A stretch of DNA of 25,231 nt from JAFGTX01 sp942492225. GTDB lineage: Bacteria; Bacillota; Clostridia; Peptostreptococcales; Acidaminobacteraceae. Location of the stretch: the NCBI GenBank assembly GCA_942492225.1, contig CALODS010000021.1, forward strand, positions 1 to 25,231, in the 5' to 3' direction. The position numbers and the translations under genes were made by a program. Positions 14,668 through 23,078 of the stretch are shown piece by piece (positions within the stretch are counted from its first letter, which is position 1; each line of letters starts with the position of its first letter). Under the pieces are notes generated by a model. That model did not search any database and had not been told where the DNA came from. It saw nothing but the letters and a program-made list of their open reading frames with translations.

Positions 14668-16854
14668 TTATCCTTTCACTCGTTTAACTTCTATAACATC
14701 TGGCATTGTTCTAATCTTATTTATTAATTTATCGAGTTTTTCTATATTTGGAATTTCTATAGTTAAATTAATAATAGCAACATTGTTCTTTGCTATTTTA
14801 GCATTAACACCAGTTACCGTTAAGTTAGCTTCTCCAATTAGAATTGTTAATCCTCCAAGAAGACCTTTACGGTCTGGAGCAATAATTTGAATATCGGTTG
14901 TAAAAGTTTCTTCTTTTTCAACGTTCCATGAAACTTCTATAAATCTGTTTGGCGTATCATCATTTCTTTCAAAATTATTACAATCTGCACGATGAATCGT
15001 TATACCTCTACCTCTTGTTATAAAACCAATGATTTCATCACCAGGTACTGGTGTACAACACTTTGCGAATCGAACCAATAAATTATCAGTACCTTTAACA
15101 GTGACACTGTCTGTTGTACCGCGTTTTTTGCTGTGTCGTTCATCCCTTACTTCAAATACTTCTTCTTCTTTTTCATTTTCTTTTAGACGTTCTTGTTGCT
15201 CTTTTCTATACAATTCTTTAAGCTTTGGCGTTACTTGAGCAAGCATAATGCCGCCATATCCAATAGCCGCATATAAATCCTCAATATTCGACATACTAAG
15301 TCTTTCAACTAATGGTTTAACCCATTCTGGTTTCATTAATTGAGACGGTTGAAAGCCTGCTCTTTTGATATCTCGTTCAAGCATATCTCGACCATTGCTA
15401 ATATTCTCTTCACGTCTCTCTTTTTTGAACCAATGCTTAATTCGATTTTTTGCTTGTGTCGTTTGAATAAACTTTAGCCAGTCTCGACTAGGACCATTAG
15501 CACTTTTAGATGTCATAATTTCTACCAACTGTCCATTCTTAAGTTGGTAATTCAGAGGTACAATTCTATTATTTACTTTTGCACCCACACATTTATTTCC
15601 GACAGCGGAGTGAATTTTATAAGCAAAATCAACAGGTGTTGATCCCACAGGCAATTCAACCACTTGTCCACCTGGTGTAAATACATAAACTTGGTTATTA
15701 AACAAATCTATCTTCAAAGATTCCATAAACTCTTGAGGATCTTTTAAATCCCCTTGCAGTTCCATCATTTGACGTAACCACGTTAGCTTACTATCCATAT
15801 CCGCATTTTTATTTGCTTCCTCGTCACCTTCTTTATATTTCCAGTGGGCAGCAATACCGTACTCTGCAATACGATGCATTTCGTAAGTACGAATTTGTAT
15901 TTCAAATGGTTCTCCTTGATCACCAATCAAAGTTGTATGAAGGGATTGGTACATGTTTGGTTTTGGTGTTGCAATATAATCCTTAAATCGACCTGGAAGA
16001 GGTGTCCACATAGTATGCACTACACCTAATACACCATAGCAATCTTTGACGCTATCGACTAATATTCTAACCGCTGTTAAATCATATATTTCTTCAAAAT
16101 TTTTATGTTGGACATACATTTTTTTGTAAATACTATAAAAGTTCTTTGGACGTCCATATATCTCGCATTGGATGTTGACATCGCCAACAGCTTTTTTCAA
16201 TCCAGATATCACGTTATTAATATAATTTAACCGTGTTTCTCTTTTAGAATTTACTTTCTTAACCAAATCATAGTATTCTTCAGGATGCATATACAACAAT
16301 GACAAATCTTCTAATTCCCATTTAATTTTAAAAATCCCTAGTCTATGGGCTATTGGCGCATAAATTTCTAAGGTTTCAGTTGCTTTTTCTTTTTTCTTGG
16401 CATCTGTCATAAACTTCAATGTACGCATATTATGAAGTCGATCTGCCAATTTTATTAAAATTACACGTACGTCTTTCGCCATAGCTAAAAGCATTTTTCT
16501 TAAATTTTCAGCTTGTTGCTCTTCTTTACTTTCGTAATGAATTTTACCTAACTTTGTTACACCATCAACTAATAGTGCAACATCGCTACCAAATTTTTTC
16601 TCGATTTCTTCGCATGTTACATCAGTATCTTCTACGACATCATGAAGGAGACTACCTATAATCGTATGGATATCCATCTCTAACTCAGCTAAAATCAAGG
16701 AAACTTGCACAGGGTGAATAAAATAAGGCTCACCAGATTTTCTGAATTGCCCAACATGTGCACTTTCAGCATATTTATACGCTCTCACCAATTCTTCGGT
16801 ATCTATATTAGGATTATATTTTACGACTTTTTCGATATATTGCTCAAGATTCAT
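14668..16854 (-). CDS. relA: Bifunctional (p)ppGpp synthetase/hydrolase
   Basis: This RelA/SpoT homologue makes and degrades the alarmone (p)ppGpp in response to amino-acid starvation. The 728 residues have the full long-RSH order: an HD hydrolase domain with HDVVEDT at 71-77, a synthetase domain (GRPKNFYSIYKKM, TPKPNMYQSLHTT), a TGS domain (about 385-445, VYVFTPGGQVVELPVGSTPVDFAY), a zinc-finger-like region with CCTPVPGDEIIG, and a C-terminal ACT domain. Both hydrolase and synthetase motifs look intact, so it should be bifunctional. A sigma-A-type promoter precedes it and AGGTGA precedes the ATG. It heads the relA-dtd-hydrolase-hemZ cluster. Confidence 0.97.
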   Translation of the reverse strand: MNLEQYIEKVVKYNPNIDTEELVRAYKYAESAHVGQFRKSGEPYFIHPVQVSLILAELEMDIHTIIGSLLHDVVEDTDVTCEEIEKKFGSDVALLVDGVTKLGKIHYESKEEQQAENLRKMLLAMAKDVRVILIKLADRLHNMRTLKFMTDAKKKEKATETLEIYAPIAHRLGIFKIKWELEDLSLLYMHPEEYYDLVKKVNSKRETRLNYINNVISGLKKAVGDVNIQCEIYGRPKNFYSIYKKMYVQHKNFEEIYDLTAVRILVDSVKDCYGVLGVVHTMWTPLPGRFKDYIATPKPNMYQSLHTTLIGDQGEPFEIQIRTYEMHRIAEYGIAAHWKYKEGDEEANKNADMDSKLTWLRQMMELQGDLKDPQEFMESLKIDLFNNQVYVFTPGGQVVELPVGSTPVDFAYKIHSAVGNKCVGAKVNNRIVPLNYQLKNGQLVEIMTSKSANGPSRDWLKFIQTTQAKNRIKHWFKKERREENISNGRDMLERDIKRAGFQPSQLMKPEWVKPLVERLSMSNIEDLYAAIGYGGIMLAQVTPKLKELYRKEQQERLKENEKEEEVFEVRDERHSKKRGTTDSVTVKGTDNLLVRFAKCCTPVPGDEIIGFITRGRGITIHRADCNNFERNDDTPNRFIEVSWNVEKEETFTTDIQIIAPDRKGLLGGLTILIGEANLTVTGVNAKIAKNNVAIINLTIEIPNIEKLDKLINKIRTMPDVIEVKRVKG

Positions 16855-16905
16855 ATAATCACCTATCTAGGCCATTTGGGGCCTCAAATTCTTAGTATAA
16901 TATCT

Positions 16906-16934
16906 AGTATACAACTTCTAACTACCATCATCAA
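16906..16934 (-). promoter_or_regulatory. Sigma-A-type promoter of the relA cluster
   Basis: On the minus strand TTGATG (16929-16934) and TATACT (16906-16911) are 17 bases apart, about 50 bases upstream of the relA ATG and just downstream of the apt terminator. A second TATACT at 16894-16899 lacks a matching -35 box. Confidence 0.6.
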
Positions 16935-16954
16935 GTAAAGAATCGTTAAATAGT

Positions 16955-17012
16955 AAAAAGCCCATTTTGAAAAGAGTTCTACATTCTTGTAGTGCCTCTT
17001 TTTAAAACGGAC
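16955..17012 (-). terminator. Long-stem rho-independent terminator after apt
   Basis: The arms 16960-16976 and 16996-17012 pair along about 16 bp with some G-T pairs, capped by a second helix CTACA/TGTAG (16979-16983 and 16988-16992). Five T residues follow on the minus strand (16955-16959). It ends transcription downstream of apt and separates it from relA. Confidence 0.85.
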
Positions 17013-17026
17013 TTTAATATACTTCA

Positions 17027-17539
17027 TTATTCCATTATTAAGGTATAAACTGGTGCGTCAGATAATTTTTCTCTACCCTTTAAGAAGCCTAATTCTATTA
17101 AAAATAGATATCCCACAACTTCTCCACCTAATTGTTCCACCATATCTACGATAGCCTGTACAGTACCACCAGTTGCAAGCAAATCATCTGCAATCATTAC
17201 CTTTGTACCCGGTTGTATCGCATCTCGATGAATTTCTAATGTGTCTGTACCATACTCTAAATCATATTCATAACTTAATGTTTCACCAGGTAACTTTCCT
17301 GGCTTACGTACAGGAACAAATCCTTTACGCATTGCGTATGAAATTGGCATACCAATAATAAAACCTCGCGCTTCTGGACTAACAATGACATCATACTCAA
17401 CATCTTTAATTAGTTCGATACAATCATCTATAGAATCACGTAATGCGTCGCCGTCCTTTAATAAAGTAGTGATGTCTTTGAAGCTAATTCCTTCTTTCGG
17501 AAAATCTTCTATTACTCTGATTTTTGATTTGTAATCCAT
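17027..17539 (-). CDS. apt: Adenine phosphoribosyltransferase
   Basis: Apt salvages adenine by joining it to PRPP to give AMP. The 170 residues are the normal length. It starts MDYKSKIRVIEDFPKEGISFKDIT, the typical Apt N-terminus, contains SPEARGF (54-60), and has the PRPP-binding motif VMIADDLLATGGT (114-126). GGAGG lies twelve bases before the ATG. It follows recJ by 76 bases and has its own terminator. The recJ-apt-relA order is, to my knowledge, common in Firmicutes and links purine salvage with alarmone metabolism. Confidence 0.97.
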   Translation of the reverse strand: MDYKSKIRVIEDFPKEGISFKDITTLLKDGDALRDSIDDCIELIKDVEYDVIVSPEARGFIIGMPISYAMRKGFVPVRKPGKLPGETLSYEYDLEYGTDTLEIHRDAIQPGTKVMIADDLLATGGTVQAIVDMVEQLGGEVVGYLFLIELGFLKGREKLSDAPVYTLIME

Positions 17540-17571
17540 TTTGTATTTTATCCTCCAAACAAAAGTGAGAT

Positions 17572-17600
17572 ATTATTATTCTATCAAATAATACACTCAA
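17572..17600 (-). promoter_or_regulatory. Possible sigma-A promoter for apt
   Basis: On the minus strand TTGAGT (17595-17600) and AATAAT (17572-17577) have 17-base spacing in the recJ-apt gap. The match is only fair and the region is AT-rich, so chance is possible. Confidence 0.3.
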
Positions 17601-17615
17601 ATAAAAGCATAAATA

Positions 17616-20024
17616 CTAAAGTCCATCAATTCTCTTTAATATTTTCGAACTGGTCAAATCTACTTTCTGACTTGGTTTGTTAACTTTTACTACATTTAGC
17701 ACACCTTCTTTGTAAGTTATATCCATAAGCCCTTTTTCTTCAAAAACTTTAGCAGCCAAATAGATAATATAAGGTGGTAATTTCATTTCTTTTCCTAATG
17801 AATTTAGTGACTGTTGTTCTTTTAAATTAACCAACTCTTTATATAAAAATTTAAAAATACTCAATTGTACTGTCAATTTTTCTTTTGCAACTTTATACTC
17901 TTTGCGTTCTTCTTCAGTAGAAAAAATTGCACCTTCACAAGTATCAAGCATATCCAATGAATAAGCTATAGCATCCTTATATTTAACATCTTCATAAGGA
18001 TGAATGATCACACAACTTTGGTTACTTGAAATATGCCCAAATCCCCAATCATATTGTTCAAAACCATGGTCAATAAAAAACTGTTCTACTTGTTTTAAAG
18101 CATGAATGCTACCTACCGACAAAATAAAACGTTGACTTTTGTTGATACATATTTCAATTTCTTCAAATAACTTTGCTATATTGTTTCCTTTTTGGTAGAC
18201 AATATCATCTGAATAGGCCTCAGTTTTCACTAAATAATCAATTAAATTTATAAAATACTTTTCTTCAAAGTCTGATGTTATACGATTTTTAATAAAAACG
18301 TCTTTTAAAGCAAACTGTAACGTTTCTACACCTCTAAATTTGTTGATATCCAGTGTAAAGGCAACATCCACTTCATCACCTGTTCGAATCTTACGTTCAT
18401 CATCCGAACCATTGAATTTGATACAATCATATACCCGTGAACCATCATGTACACTCATTTTTAGATGTTGTTGTTCTTTTCCTAGCCATCTTACAGTATC
18501 TACTATAAGGCCGTTATAAACAAAGCATGGTTTTGGATTACCCAGTCCAAAGGGTTTTAATGAATCTATTGATTCTGCAAAATCGTGGGCAATGTCCGCT
18601 GACGATACTTCTGCCTCAATAGTGAGTCGAGGATAAAAATCTTTAGAAGTCATCACGTCATCTGCATACTTATTGACAGCTATCTTCAATTGGCCTACAT
18701 TTTTTTCTGGCATCGAAACACCTGCCGCTGCTTTGTGCCCACCAAATTTATCAAACAAGGCTTTTGACCTATGCATTGCATCAAATATACTAAAGTCTCC
18801 AACACTTCTAGCAGATCCTTTTGCAACACCATTCTCTATGTTCAAAATAATCGTCGGTTTATAATAACGTTCAGCTATCCTCGATGCAACAATTCCAATT
18901 ACGCCTGTATGCCAACCTTCACCACTAAGTACAAGAATTTTATCATTATACAATTTATGTGTTTCAACTTGATCAATACAAGCTTGAATAATACTCTGTT
19001 CCATTTCTTGACGCTGTTTATTTAACTGATTTAATTCTTCTGAAATTGCTTGACCTTCATGCAATGAATTTGTTGTAAGCAATTTCACGCCAAGCTCTGC
19101 CGAATCAACACGACCAGCTGCATTTAATCTTGGTCCTAAACCAAAACCAATATGACCACTGTTTAGTTCTTTACCCGTAAGGTCTGCAACTTCTAGTAAT
19201 GACTTTAATCCTATATTTTTGGTGTTTTCCAAAGACTTAAGACCATGTTTAGCAATAATCCTATTTTCATCAACGAGTGGTGCAATATCCGCGATTGTTC
19301 CAATTGCTGATATTTCCATATATGGATGATAAATATTACTAAACGCATCACCAGACAATGCTTGAACAATTTTTAATGCAATCCCTGCACCTGCAAGCAT
19401 ATCGAAAGGATAATCGCAATCTGATTGTTTTGGGTTGATAATACATAAACAGTCTGGAAGTGCTTCTTGACACTCATGATGATCTGTTATAATAAGTGGC
19501 AAACCTATTTTTTTAGCATGAGCTGCTTCTGCCACTGAAGTAATACCACAATCTACTGTTATTAATAAATCACAACCCATTTCCTTGATCTTATCTAGTG
19601 CTTCACTATTAATACCATATCCCTCATCAAATCTATTGGGTATATAATAAGCCACACTAATCCCCACTGATTTTAGATAGAGGTAAAGCAAAGAAATAGA
19701 TGTGATACCGTCAACATCATAGTCACCATATATAACAATTTTTCCATTATTTTCTTTTATTGCAGTCACTTCATCTACAAGAATATTCATTCCCTTCAGT
19801 AAAAAAGGATCATAAAGGTCCTTTATGTCAGGATTTAAATATTTTTGAAATGCTTCTCTTGATGCAAGACCACGGTGTCTTAGCAAATCAACAATTTTGT
19901 TAGAAAGATGAAACTCCTCAGCATAATCCAAGGAGTCATCAAATGTTTTAATATTCTTTTGCCATCTGCTCTTATGAAATATCATAATTTTATTTATCCT
20001 CTGTCTTATCTTCTTTCTGTTCAT
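17616..20024 (-). CDS. recJ: Single-stranded-DNA-specific 5'-3' exonuclease RecJ
   Basis: RecJ degrades single-stranded DNA 5' to 3' in recombination and mismatch repair. The 802 residues belong to the long Firmicute form with a C-terminal extension. The DHH-family motifs are complete: DYDVDG (101-106), TVDCG (156-160), DHH (181-183), and FGGHKAAAG of the DHHA1 domain in the middle. An OB-like domain follows, and residues from about 600 are the less conserved RecJ C-terminal domain. No ribosome binding site supports ATG 20024. The in-frame ATG at 19985 (MIFHKSRWQK) has GAGG twelve bases upstream and fits the usual RecJ N-terminus, so the first 13 residues may be untranslated. It lies shortly after the LapA-domain gene. 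Confidence 0.96.
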   Translation of the reverse strand: MNRKKIRQRINKIMIFHKSRWQKNIKTFDDSLDYAEEFHLSNKIVDLLRHRGLASREAFQKYLNPDIKDLYDPFLLKGMNILVDEVTAIKENNGKIVIYGDYDVDGITSISLLYLYLKSVGISVAYYIPNRFDEGYGINSEALDKIKEMGCDLLITVDCGITSVAEAAHAKKIGLPLIITDHHECQEALPDCLCIINPKQSDCDYPFDMLAGAGIALKIVQALSGDAFSNIYHPYMEISAIGTIADIAPLVDENRIIAKHGLKSLENTKNIGLKSLLEVADLTGKELNSGHIGFGLGPRLNAAGRVDSAELGVKLLTTNSLHEGQAISEELNQLNKQRQEMEQSIIQACIDQVETHKLYNDKILVLSGEGWHTGVIGIVASRIAERYYKPTIILNIENGVAKGSARSVGDFSIFDAMHRSKALFDKFGGHKAAAGVSMPEKNVGQLKIAVNKYADDVMTSKDFYPRLTIEAEVSSADIAHDFAESIDSLKPFGLGNPKPCFVYNGLIVDTVRWLGKEQQHLKMSVHDGSRVYDCIKFNGSDDERKIRTGDEVDVAFTLDINKFRGVETLQFALKDVFIKNRITSDFEEKYFINLIDYLVKTEAYSDDIVYQKGNNIAKLFEEIEICINKSQRFILSVGSIHALKQVEQFFIDHGFEQYDWGFGHISSNQSCVIIHPYEDVKYKDAIAYSLDMLDTCEGAIFSTEEERKEYKVAKEKLTVQLSIFKFLYKELVNLKEQQSLNSLGKEMKLPPYIIYLAAKVFEEKGLMDITYKEGVLNVVKVNKPSQKVDLTSSKILKRIDGL

Positions 20025-20045
20025 CCATTATTATTACAGATTCAT

Positions 20046-20345
20046 TTACTTTACCGCATCTATCGCTACATTATCGACTGGATTAATGGATGCAAGTTCT
20101 TTTTCTAAACCGACAACTTTTTTTTCTAAATCCTTTATTCTTTTTGCTTGTTTGAAACGGTTCATCATTCCTGATAAATAAACTAAGATCGCACCAAATG
20201 CAGCGCTTGCTAAAATAACCATCGCTTGAGAAACACCTTCTAATTGCCAAAAGAATAAATTAATTGTTACTGCACTACCATTCACAGCTGCAAATAGTGC
20301 GATAAATATTGCAAATACTAAAGAAATAATTAATGTAACTTGCAT
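20046..20345 (-). CDS. LapA-domain (DUF1049) small membrane protein
   Basis: This is a 99-residue protein from ATG 20345, where AGGAG lies eight bases upstream. The longer start at 20372 adds nine residues without a ribosome binding site. It has two hydrophobic membrane segments (about residues 3-23 and 38-58) and then a charged coiled-coil tail (FKQAKRIKDLEKKVVGLEKELASI). This pattern, two helices plus a short coil, is the LapA domain, whose Gram-negative members take part in lipopolysaccharide assembly. No such role applies in a Gram-positive cell, and the function here is unknown. It is probably transcribed with recJ, 21 bases downstream. A terminator separates it from secF. Confidence 0.8.
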   Translation of the reverse strand: MQVTLIISLVFAIFIALFAAVNGSAVTINLFFWQLEGVSQAMVILASAAFGAILVYLSGMMNRFKQAKRIKDLEKKVVGLEKELASINPVDNVAIDAVK

Positions 20346-20414
20346 AACTTCACTCCTTATTTTTATATTCATTTATAGTTTACCATATTCTTACGATTTA
20401 AGGATAATGCAAAT

Positions 20415-20440
20415 AAAAAAATGCCCTAAAAATAGGGCAT
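20415..20440 (-). terminator. Rho-independent terminator after secF
   Basis: ATGCCCTA (20421-20428) and TAGGGCAT (20433-20440) form a perfect 8-bp stem with a 4-base loop, followed on the minus strand by a run of T residues (20415-20420). It lies eight bases past the secF stop. Confidence 0.93.
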
Positions 20441-20448
20441 TTAGACAA

Positions 20449-21342
20449 TTAGTTTGTCTTAGCTTTTGTATAATGGTGATTCTCTTTCATCTTTGTTTTT
20501 AATGCTGCCCAAAGTGGACTTGCAATAAAGATCGAAGAATAAGTTCCTGTTATAACACCCGCCATAAGAGGTAATGCAAATTCTTTTATTGATTCAACAC
20601 CTAAGAAATATAGTGATCCAATAACTAATAATGTTGTTAATGATGTATTAATCGATCGCGTAATTGTTTGTTTCAAACTTGTGTTAGCAATATCTTCAAA
20701 ACTAGCGCGTTTCATAAGCTTTACATTTTCTCTTACACGGTCAAATACAACGATTGTATCATTAATAGAATAACCTACAATTGTTAAAACCGCTGCGATA
20801 AATGATGCGTTAACCGGAATATTGAAAATTGCATACACTGCTAATAAAACAAGTACATCATGGATAAGTGCAATAATTGCTGTGAAGCCATAAATCACTT
20901 CAAATCTAAAACTAATATAGATTAACATACCAATAGATGCTACAACAATAGACATCATTGCTTTATTTTGAAGTTCTTTACCAACACTTGGACCAAATTG
21001 ACTTGATCCTAATAAATCTTTGCTCTCTAAATCGTACGCTTCAATAAATTTGTTGAATATTTCAATACGTTGAGTATTTGGTAATGACTGACCCGTTTTA
21101 ATAATAATTTCTTCTTTTGTTAAACCAGCATGTACAATTTCAGCATTTAATTCAAATTCTGAAATTAATGCTTGAATGTCATTTACAGGTACAGATGCTT
21201 GATGTAAATCTATTTGCATCATTGTCCCACCAGTGAAGTCAATCCCAAGATTGAAGCCTTTAACAGCTACGACTCCGAAACCAGCAACAATAACAACCAA
21301 TGAAATACAAATCCGCCGTTTAAATCTTTCTGCTATTCTCAT
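20449..21342 (-). CDS. secF: Protein translocase subunit SecF
   Basis: SecF is the smaller subunit of the SecDF complex, an RND-type membrane protein that uses the proton gradient to help pull exported proteins through SecYEG. The 297 residues are typical. One N-terminal membrane helix (about 11-30) precedes GFNLGIDFTGGTMM, then an extracytoplasmic domain of about 90 residues, then five membrane segments with the signature VGYSINDTIVVFDRVREN. GGGAGG lies ahead of ATG 21342. It starts 15 bases after the secD stop, so the two subunits are co-expressed, and a terminator follows. Confidence 0.97.
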   Translation of the reverse strand: MRIAERFKRRICISLVVIVAGFGVVAVKGFNLGIDFTGGTMMQIDLHQASVPVNDIQALISEFELNAEIVHAGLTKEEIIIKTGQSLPNTQRIEIFNKFIEAYDLESKDLLGSSQFGPSVGKELQNKAMMSIVVASIGMLIYISFRFEVIYGFTAIIALIHDVLVLLAVYAIFNIPVNASFIAAVLTIVGYSINDTIVVFDRVRENVKLMKRASFEDIANTSLKQTITRSINTSLTTLLVIGSLYFLGVESIKEFALPLMAGVITGTYSSIFIASPLWAALKTKMKENHHYTKAKTN

Positions 21343-21356
21343 CTTATCGCCTCCCG

Positions 21357-22655
21357 TTATGCACCATAAAACTTTTTATTATTTAATGCTTTAAAGTCTG
21401 ATAATGACTTTAACATCGTCTTAGTTACAACAATAGCTGTAAACATACTTGTAACGATACCTATCATCAATGTAACTGCAAACCCTTGAATTGGTCCTTC
21501 GCCGAAGTTATATAATACGATTGCTGCGATGAAAGTTGTTATGTTTGCATCCATAATTGTTCTTAACGCTCTAGCAAAACCTGAATCCAATGAAGCTCTT
21601 AATGTTTTACCATTTCTAAGTTCTTCTTTCAATCTTTCAAAAATGATAACATTGGCATCTACTGCCATACCAACACCTAATACAATACCTGCAACTCCTG
21701 GTAATGTTAGCGTTGCATTAAAATAAACCATTACTAATAATACAATACTTGAATATAAAACTAACGTCACTGATGCGACCACACCTGGTAGTCTATAATA
21801 TCCAATCATAAATAAAATAACCAACCCAAAACCAACTTTTGCAGCATTCATACTTGATTTAAGCGCATCAAGTCCTAAAGTAGGTCCAATAATAGAAGTT
21901 TGAACCTCTTCTAATTCAGCTGGAAGGGCACCACCTCTTATAAGAGATGACAATAAACTTGCTTCAGCCAAAGTGAATGATCCAGTAATTTGCGCTTTAC
22001 CATCTCTAATTATTGTAGATGGCACTGGGGCAGAAATAACTTCATCATCTAATAGAATTGCAATTTGTCTCGCTCTACCTGCAACAGTTGTTACAAATGC
22101 TTCTTCTGTTCCTTTTGCAAAGGCTTCTGCTCCTTCAGCGTTGAACTCAAGTGAAACTGAATATTGGCTTTTATCTCCTAAAGAAGTAAAGGCTTTCTCA
22201 ATAGAGTCACCACCAACAATAAATTCACTTTTAAACATATCAGACGTCATACCTGATAAAGCGAATTCACCGTCATCAACTAATCTAAATTCTAATTGAG
22301 CCGTCTTACCAATAATAGATAATGCTTCTTGTGCATCACTTACACCTGGTAATTCAATACGAATCCTTTTTTCACCTTGCTTGGTAATATTAGGTTCTGT
22401 TAGACCCATTGCATTAACACGTCTTGAAATAACTTCAATCGTTTGTGTCATAAGTTCTTCTAAATCTGTACCTGTTTTTTCTGTTTGTGCCTCAAATACT
22501 ACTACAACGCCACCTTCAATATCTAATCCAAGGTTGATTGTATTCCCTACATCACCGATTCTATTGGTACCAAGATCGAACCCAATTGCTGCTGTGTAGG
22601 CAATTGCTAATATAAGCAATGTAATAATGAAAAACATTCCTTTTCTGTTTGTCAT
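21357..22655 (-). CDS. secD: Protein translocase subunit SecD
   Basis: SecD is the larger SecDF subunit, aiding late steps of protein export with proton-motive force. The 432 residues are at the short end for SecD, as is usual in Firmicutes with separate secD and secF. It has an N-terminal membrane helix (about 7-26), the GLDIEGGVVVVFEAQ motif, an extracytoplasmic P1-type domain (INVISRRVNAMGLTEPNI-like region, about 60-230), and five further helices with GMAVDANVIIFERLKEE, the conserved RND motif. GGGGG precedes the ATG. The 14-base gap from the carbonic-anhydrase-like gene suggests a shared transcript. Confidence 0.97.
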   Translation of the reverse strand: MTNRKGMFFIITLLILAIAYTAAIGFDLGTNRIGDVGNTINLGLDIEGGVVVVFEAQTEKTGTDLEELMTQTIEVISRRVNAMGLTEPNITKQGEKRIRIELPGVSDAQEALSIIGKTAQLEFRLVDDGEFALSGMTSDMFKSEFIVGGDSIEKAFTSLGDKSQYSVSLEFNAEGAEAFAKGTEEAFVTTVAGRARQIAILLDDEVISAPVPSTIIRDGKAQITGSFTLAEASLLSSLIRGGALPAELEEVQTSIIGPTLGLDALKSSMNAAKVGFGLVILFMIGYYRLPGVVASVTLVLYSSIVLLVMVYFNATLTLPGVAGIVLGVGMAVDANVIIFERLKEELRNGKTLRASLDSGFARALRTIMDANITTFIAAIVLYNFGEGPIQGFAVTLMIGIVTSMFTAIVVTKTMLKSLSDFKALNNKKFYGA

Positions 22656-22669
22656 TTTCTAAACCCCCA

Positions 22670-23073
22670 TTATAAAGATTTTTTTGCCAACTCTACATAA
22701 TGTAAAGCGGATTTTTTTATATTTTCTATTTCTATTTCTGATAAAGTTCTAATAATCTTTCCTGGCGAACCCACTACTAAAGAACCCGATGGAATTACTT
22801 TTCCAGGAGGTATCAAAGCACCAGCCCCAATAATGACATTTTCTTCAATAATAGCACCATTCAATACAATAGCACCCATTCCTATTAGAACATTATTATG
22901 GATTGTACATCCGTGAATAATAGCGCCATGGCCAATAGTTACATGTTCTCCTATAGTCGTTGGTATACCATGGTCTAAATGCACCACAGAATTGTCTTGA
23001 ATATTTGTGTTTTTTCCAATTGTAATTTGATCAGAGTCACCACGCATAACAACTCCATACCAAACACTACAAC
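22670..23073 (-). CDS. Gamma-carbonic-anhydrase-like hexapeptide-repeat protein, 5' end lost at the junction
   Basis: The protein is a left-handed beta-helix of hexapeptide repeats (ITIGKNTNI, TTIGEHVTIGHGAIIHGC, IIEENVIIGAGALIPPGKVI) in the gamma-carbonic-anhydrase/YrdA/PaaY family. Histidines in VVHLDH and IGHGAIIHGC match the family's metal-binding positions. The frame continues upstream of ATG 23047 as GCSVWYGVVMRGD, the conserved family sequence, so 23047 is not the start. Homology stops near 23073, where GC-rich foreign DNA begins. About 30 N-terminal residues of a usual ~165 are missing. It lies just upstream of secD. Whether it is a true carbonic anhydrase cannot be told from sequence. 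Confidence 0.9.
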
Positions 23074-23078
23074 CTCAT
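23066..23078. other. Junction of AT-rich Firmicute and GC-rich proteobacterial DNA
   Basis: Coding for the gamma-carbonic-anhydrase-like protein (minus strand) can be followed to about 23073, and coding for UbiB (plus strand) starts at about 23074. Base composition and codon use change abruptly here. Both genes are cut internally, and there is no insertion sequence, attachment site, tRNA or obvious repeat at the join. This is what a chimeric assembly or read looks like. Confidence 0.85.

Noticed and set aside
20373..20413. Promoter for the LapA-domain gene between the secF terminator and 20,373
   Set aside because: Only poorly spaced TTGCAT and TATGGT-like elements are present, too weak to list as a feature.
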